Part shown: one piece after another, positions 61,583 to 64,000 of the stretch
Numbering within the stretch: the first letter of the stretch is position 1
How the letters are laid out: each line of letters opens with the position of its first letter
Assembly (NCBI RefSeq): GCF_029893235.1
Contig: NZ_JARXWE010000001.1
Coordinates: forward strand, 149,443-213,442
Length of the DNA stretch: 64,000 nucleotides
Origin: Dysgonomonas sp. PH5-45
GTDB taxonomy: Bacteria > Bacteroidota > Bacteroidia > Bacteroidales > Dysgonomonadaceae
Reading direction: 5' to 3'
Translations under genes and position numbers: made by a program
Notes under the pieces: model-generated
Told to the model about the DNA's origin: nothing
The model's input: the letters and a program-made list of their open reading frames with translations, nothing else
Database searches by the model: none

Positions 61583-62977
61583 ATGCATAAATCGGATATT
61601 ATTGCCGCTATATCCACTCCTGCGGGTGTGGGCGGAATTGCCATTGTTCGCTTATCAGGCAAGGGATGTATTGAGTTGGCCGACTCTATTTTCCGTTCTC
61701 CTAAGAATAAACGCAGGTTGGTTGAGGCCAAAGCCGGTACAATCCATTTTGGGACAATCGAAAAAGACGGGGCTTCGCTCGATGAAGTGTTGGTTTCGGT
61801 TTTCCGGTCGCCAAATTCGTTTACAGGGGAAGATAGCGTAGAAGTTTCGTGCCATGGTTCAACATACATACAGCAGAGTATATTGCAATTGTTTCTGGAT
61901 CGTGGAGCCCGATTGGCTACCGCGGGAGAATTTACTCAACGCGCTTTCCTGAACGGGAGAATGGACTTGTCGCAAGCCGAATCGGTGGCCGACCTCATTG
62001 CATCCACTTCTGCGGCTACACACCGATTGGCAATGAATCAGATGCGTGGGGGCTTCAGCGACAAATTGGTGGAACTGCGCACCGATCTATTAAACTTCAC
62101 ATCACTGATAGAACTTGAACTCGATTTTTCGGAAGAAGATGTAGAATTTGCAAACCGCAATAAATTGAAAGAATCGGCTCAGAATATATCGCAATTGATA
62201 AAAAAACTTGCCGATTCGTTCTCTCTGGGTAATACCATAAAGACGGGTATCCCTGTTGCCATTGTTGGCGAAACGAATGCAGGAAAATCCACTTTGCTTA
62301 ATCTGTTGCTCCGTGAAGAAAAAGCCATCGTTTCGGAAATACACGGTACAACCCGTGATGTGATTGAAGATACGATAAACATACAAGGACTCACCTTCCG
62401 GTTAATAGACACCGCCGGTATCCGCGATACGGACGACGCTATCGAAACAATGGGTATCGACCGTACTTTCCAAAAGCTTGAACAGGCAAATATTGTGCTT
62501 TGGGTTGCCGATGCCGAAACGGAAGATAGCCATACTGTTTCTCTTTCCAGAAAGATATTGCCTTTGGCCGAGGGGAAAAAACTTATCCTTGCTTTTAATA
62601 AGGTAGACGCGATTTCTGCCGACCGCAAAGATAAAAAAGAACAACTGCTGAAGGATGAAATTCCTGACCGGATCTTTATTTCCGCAAAATACCATCAGGG
62701 AACAGATCAATTGCAGGATATGCTGGTTGCAGCAGCCAATATCCCAGAGTTTGGCGAACAAGACATTGTGGTTACAAACCTCCGTCACTACGAAGCTTTG
62801 CAAAATGCCTATACGGCCATCCAACGGGTTACGGAAGGTTTGGAAAACAACATTTCTGGAGATTTTCTATCGCAAGATATACGCGAATGTATGCACTATC
62901 TGGGTGAAATAACAGGCCATATATCCACAGACGAAATTCTTGGTAATATATTTAGCAAGTTTTGTATCGGCAAATGA
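61583..62977 (+). CDS. mnmE: tRNA modification GTPase MnmE (TrmE)
   Basis: With MnmG forms the 5-carboxymethylaminomethyl group at U34 of several tRNAs. The 464 residues have the N-terminal THF-binding domain (IIAAISTPAGVGGIAIVRLS, then FTGEDSVEVSCHG and ATAGEFTQRAFLNGRMDLSQ), a helical domain, and an inserted G domain with GETNAGKST, EIHGTTRDV, LIDTAGIRDT and NKVD. The C-terminal CIGK has the conserved catalytic cysteine. Full length, single gene. Confidence 0.98.
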   Translation: MHKSDIIAAISTPAGVGGIAIVRLSGKGCIELADSIFRSPKNKRRLVEAKAGTIHFGTIEKDGASLDEVLVSVFRSPNSFTGEDSVEVSCHGSTYIQQSILQLFLDRGARLATAGEFTQRAFLNGRMDLSQAESVADLIASTSAATHRLAMNQMRGGFSDKLVELRTDLLNFTSLIELELDFSEEDVEFANRNKLKESAQNISQLIKKLADSFSLGNTIKTGIPVAIVGETNAGKSTLLNLLLREEKAIVSEIHGTTRDVIEDTINIQGLTFRLIDTAGIRDTDDAIETMGIDRTFQKLEQANIVLWVADAETEDSHTVSLSRKILPLAEGKKLILAFNKVDAISADRKDKKEQLLKDEIPDRIFISAKYHQGTDQLQDMLVAAANIPEFGEQDIVVTNLRHYEALQNAYTAIQRVTEGLENNISGDFLSQDIRECMHYLGEITGHISTDEILGNIFSKFCIGK

Positions 62978-63107
62978 AGACTATTTTTAAAGATGAAAAT
63001 ATCAGATAAAAAAGAACCAATAAAAAGATAATAATAGTAAGTGTTCATAATTATTTCACATATACTAAATCCGTCGTATCTTCGTAGCATACCAAATGTA
63101 TATGCTA

Positions 63108-63406
63108 ATGAAGATCAATATATTGACATTGACCGAATTCGAACGGAACTCCCTAAGACAAGGTTTCCGTTTGGGCGAGAGCCATTGTTTTCGCATGCGT
63201 TGTCGCGCCGTATTGCTCAAATCGGAAGGTTTAAGTTCCGTACAAGTTGGCGAACAGACCGGAATGACCGCTCCAAGCGTCAACGGTTGGGTAAAACGAT
63301 CGAGTCCGAGGGTATCAAAGGTTTGCATACCCGTCCTGGGCAAGGTCGCAAGCCACGCTATACAGTGTGTAGCATGAACATTGCGCATCGGTCTCATTCT
63401 TCATGA
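63108..63406 (+). pseudogene. IS630-type transposase N-terminal fragment with frameshift
   Basis: The first frame (MKINILTLTEFERNSLRQGF onward) carries the N-terminal HTH of IS630 transposases: FRMRCRAVLLKSEGLSSVQV and GMTAPSVNGWVKR. The match then moves to the next frame, ESEGIKGLHTRPGQGRKP, consistent with loss of one base near 63301 (ACGATCGAG for an expected ACGATTCGAG). After GRKP (63354) the homology stops, so the DDE catalytic part is gone. A short ATG upstream at 63096 is also open. Confidence 0.8.
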
Positions 63407-63593
63407 AAAGTGTGAAAAGTGCCAGTTTTCTACTTCGAGGTTATGTGAACGCTAATGTATTTTTTTATATTGCGACGCTTCGCATTGCTATATTATTGGG
63501 CAAATATACGAATAATTTTAGACTTGGATTGATGAATGCCCCTTGAAAGTGCGAAAAACAAAACAAAATGCACTATTGGAGTGCAAAAATGAT

Positions 63594-63601
63594 TATCTTT
63601 G
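63594..63601 (+). promoter_or_regulatory. -7 box of the AAA ATPase remnant, with a hairpin
   Basis: TATCTTTG, 16 bases before the ATG. A small perfect inverted repeat TGCACT / AGTGCA (63569-63585) lies just upstream, at the place of a -33 element. Confidence 0.5.
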
Positions 63602-63617
63602 TGAAAAACAAATAAAT

Positions 63618-63986
63618 ATGGATAAGTTATTTGAATATTCCAATAGGCTGATAAAAGAAACTGACACCAAGTTTTTTCGATATATGTACGATGAAATAAA
63701 TTGGAAAAACAGGATGATCGGACTTATTGGTCCGAGAGGTGTTGGAAAAACTACATTGGTGCTTCAATATATCAAGCAAAATCTCAATCCTTCTGAAACG
63801 CTTTATGTAACGGCTGAAGATTTTTATTTTGTTGATAACAGATTTACCGATTTAGCAGATACTTTTGTTAAGTATGGTGGGAAGTACCTCTTCATAGACG
63901 AAATTCATTATCCTAACTTAAATAAAATCCAAACCTTTCCATATAACTCTTTGATAAACAGCTATAGCCTTTCTTGTCAATTCTGA
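63618..63986 (+). pseudogene. Truncated AAA ATPase (DUF4143-type)
   Basis: 122 codons: MDKLFEYSNRLIKETDTKFF, Walker A GLIGPRGVGKTT (about 35-46), then Walker B KYLFIDEIH. Relatives are about 380-400 residues with a C-terminal DUF4143 domain. Here the match ends about three residues after Walker B (YPN). The tail LNKIQTFPYNSL onward is unlike the family and reaches a stop at 63984-63986. An opposite-strand frame begins at the break (63913), suggesting a recombination junction. Start at 63618 is favoured by the -7 box; an ATG at 63543 is upstream of it. Confidence 0.75.
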
Positions 63987-63999
63987 TTTTATTTCTTAC
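63913..63999 (-). other. C-terminal end of an unidentified minus-strand frame
   Basis: 28 codons entering from the right edge and ending with a stop at 63913, reading KIRIDKKGYSCLSKSYMERF near its middle. Not recognised. It occupies the segment where the AAA ATPase loses similarity, so it may be the end of the sequence that replaced that gene. Confidence 0.3.
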
Positions 64000-64000
64000 T

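Noticed and set aside
63501..63508. -7-like box on the minus strand pointing into the IS630 fragment
   Set aside because: No gene follows on that strand; the motif is short and will occur by chance in AT-rich DNA.
1..64000. tRNA, rRNA, CRISPR array, prophage or biosynthetic cluster
   Set aside because: I found no cloverleaf-like genes, regularly spaced repeats, phage structural genes or synthase modules; intergenic gaps are mostly short.

Overview
The window is a 64 kb stretch of a Bacteroidota chromosome, most likely order Bacteroidales. Three things support this. Many genes are preceded by the Bacteroidetes-type -7 box TAnnTTTG, in the best cases with TTTG about 20 bases upstream, and Shine-Dalgarno sequences are weak. 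A complete type IX secretion core (porP-porK-porL-porM-porN) is present. Several families typical of the phylum occur: a GTPase-defective EF-G2, periplasmic or lipoprotein FKBPs, and a DUF2795 protein. The T9SS genes argue against Bacteroides itself and fit genera such as Dysgonomonas, Parabacteroides or Porphyromonas; I cannot name the genus from sequence alone.

Layout. 1-2.6 kb: start of ruvB, rplS with a structured leader, an SMR exporter beside a Crp/Fnr-type regulator, and rdgB. 2.6-9 kb: T9SS core operon on the minus strand. 9-13.5 kb: Na+-exporter-like ABC pair and dnaG. 13.7-20.5 kb, plus strand: ilvE, lptB, ruvX, def, then two Wza-like export lipoproteins and a Wzc-like tyrosine kinase. 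20.6-24.6 kb: rlmD, patatin, xerD, ftsB and a small membrane protein. 24.6-34 kb: HutD-like, an Fpg/Nei-like protein lacking the catalytic proline, trxA, dnaE, a TPR/PD40 protein, an FKBP and an unknown secreted protein. 34-45 kb: alkyltransferase-like protein, DUF3108, Ig-like lipoprotein, IMP dehydrogenase, Lrp/AsnC regulator, tandem FKBPs, GT39-like protein, panB, a methyltransferase and a corrinoid adenosyltransferase. 45.7-57 kb: DUF2795, EF-G2, YqhD-like alcohol dehydrogenase, rimP-nusA-infB, an OmpH/Skp protein and murI.

From about 57 kb to the end the sequence alternates between housekeeping genes (mtgA, folK, mnmE) and mobile-element debris: an IS1634-type element whose transposase has one in-frame stop, a 3' fragment of an ISL3/ISAon1-like transposase, a frameshifted IS630-type fragment, and an AAA ATPase that breaks off after Walker B. 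I found no tRNA, rRNA, CRISPR array or prophage.

How the genes work together: much of the window is cell-envelope biology. T9SS core, LptB, Wza/Wzc export, MtgA, MurI, FtsB, OmpH/Skp, FKBP chaperones and Ig-like/DUF3108 envelope proteins all act there. A second theme is translation and replication (L19, RimP, NusA, IF-2, EF-G2, Def, MnmE, RlmD, DnaG, DnaE, RuvB, RuvX). I see no clear new multi-gene defence or biosynthetic system. The most unusual signals are the degenerate Fpg/Nei-like protein, EF-G2, the structured rplS and rimP leaders, palindromes at promoters, and the decayed region at the right end.
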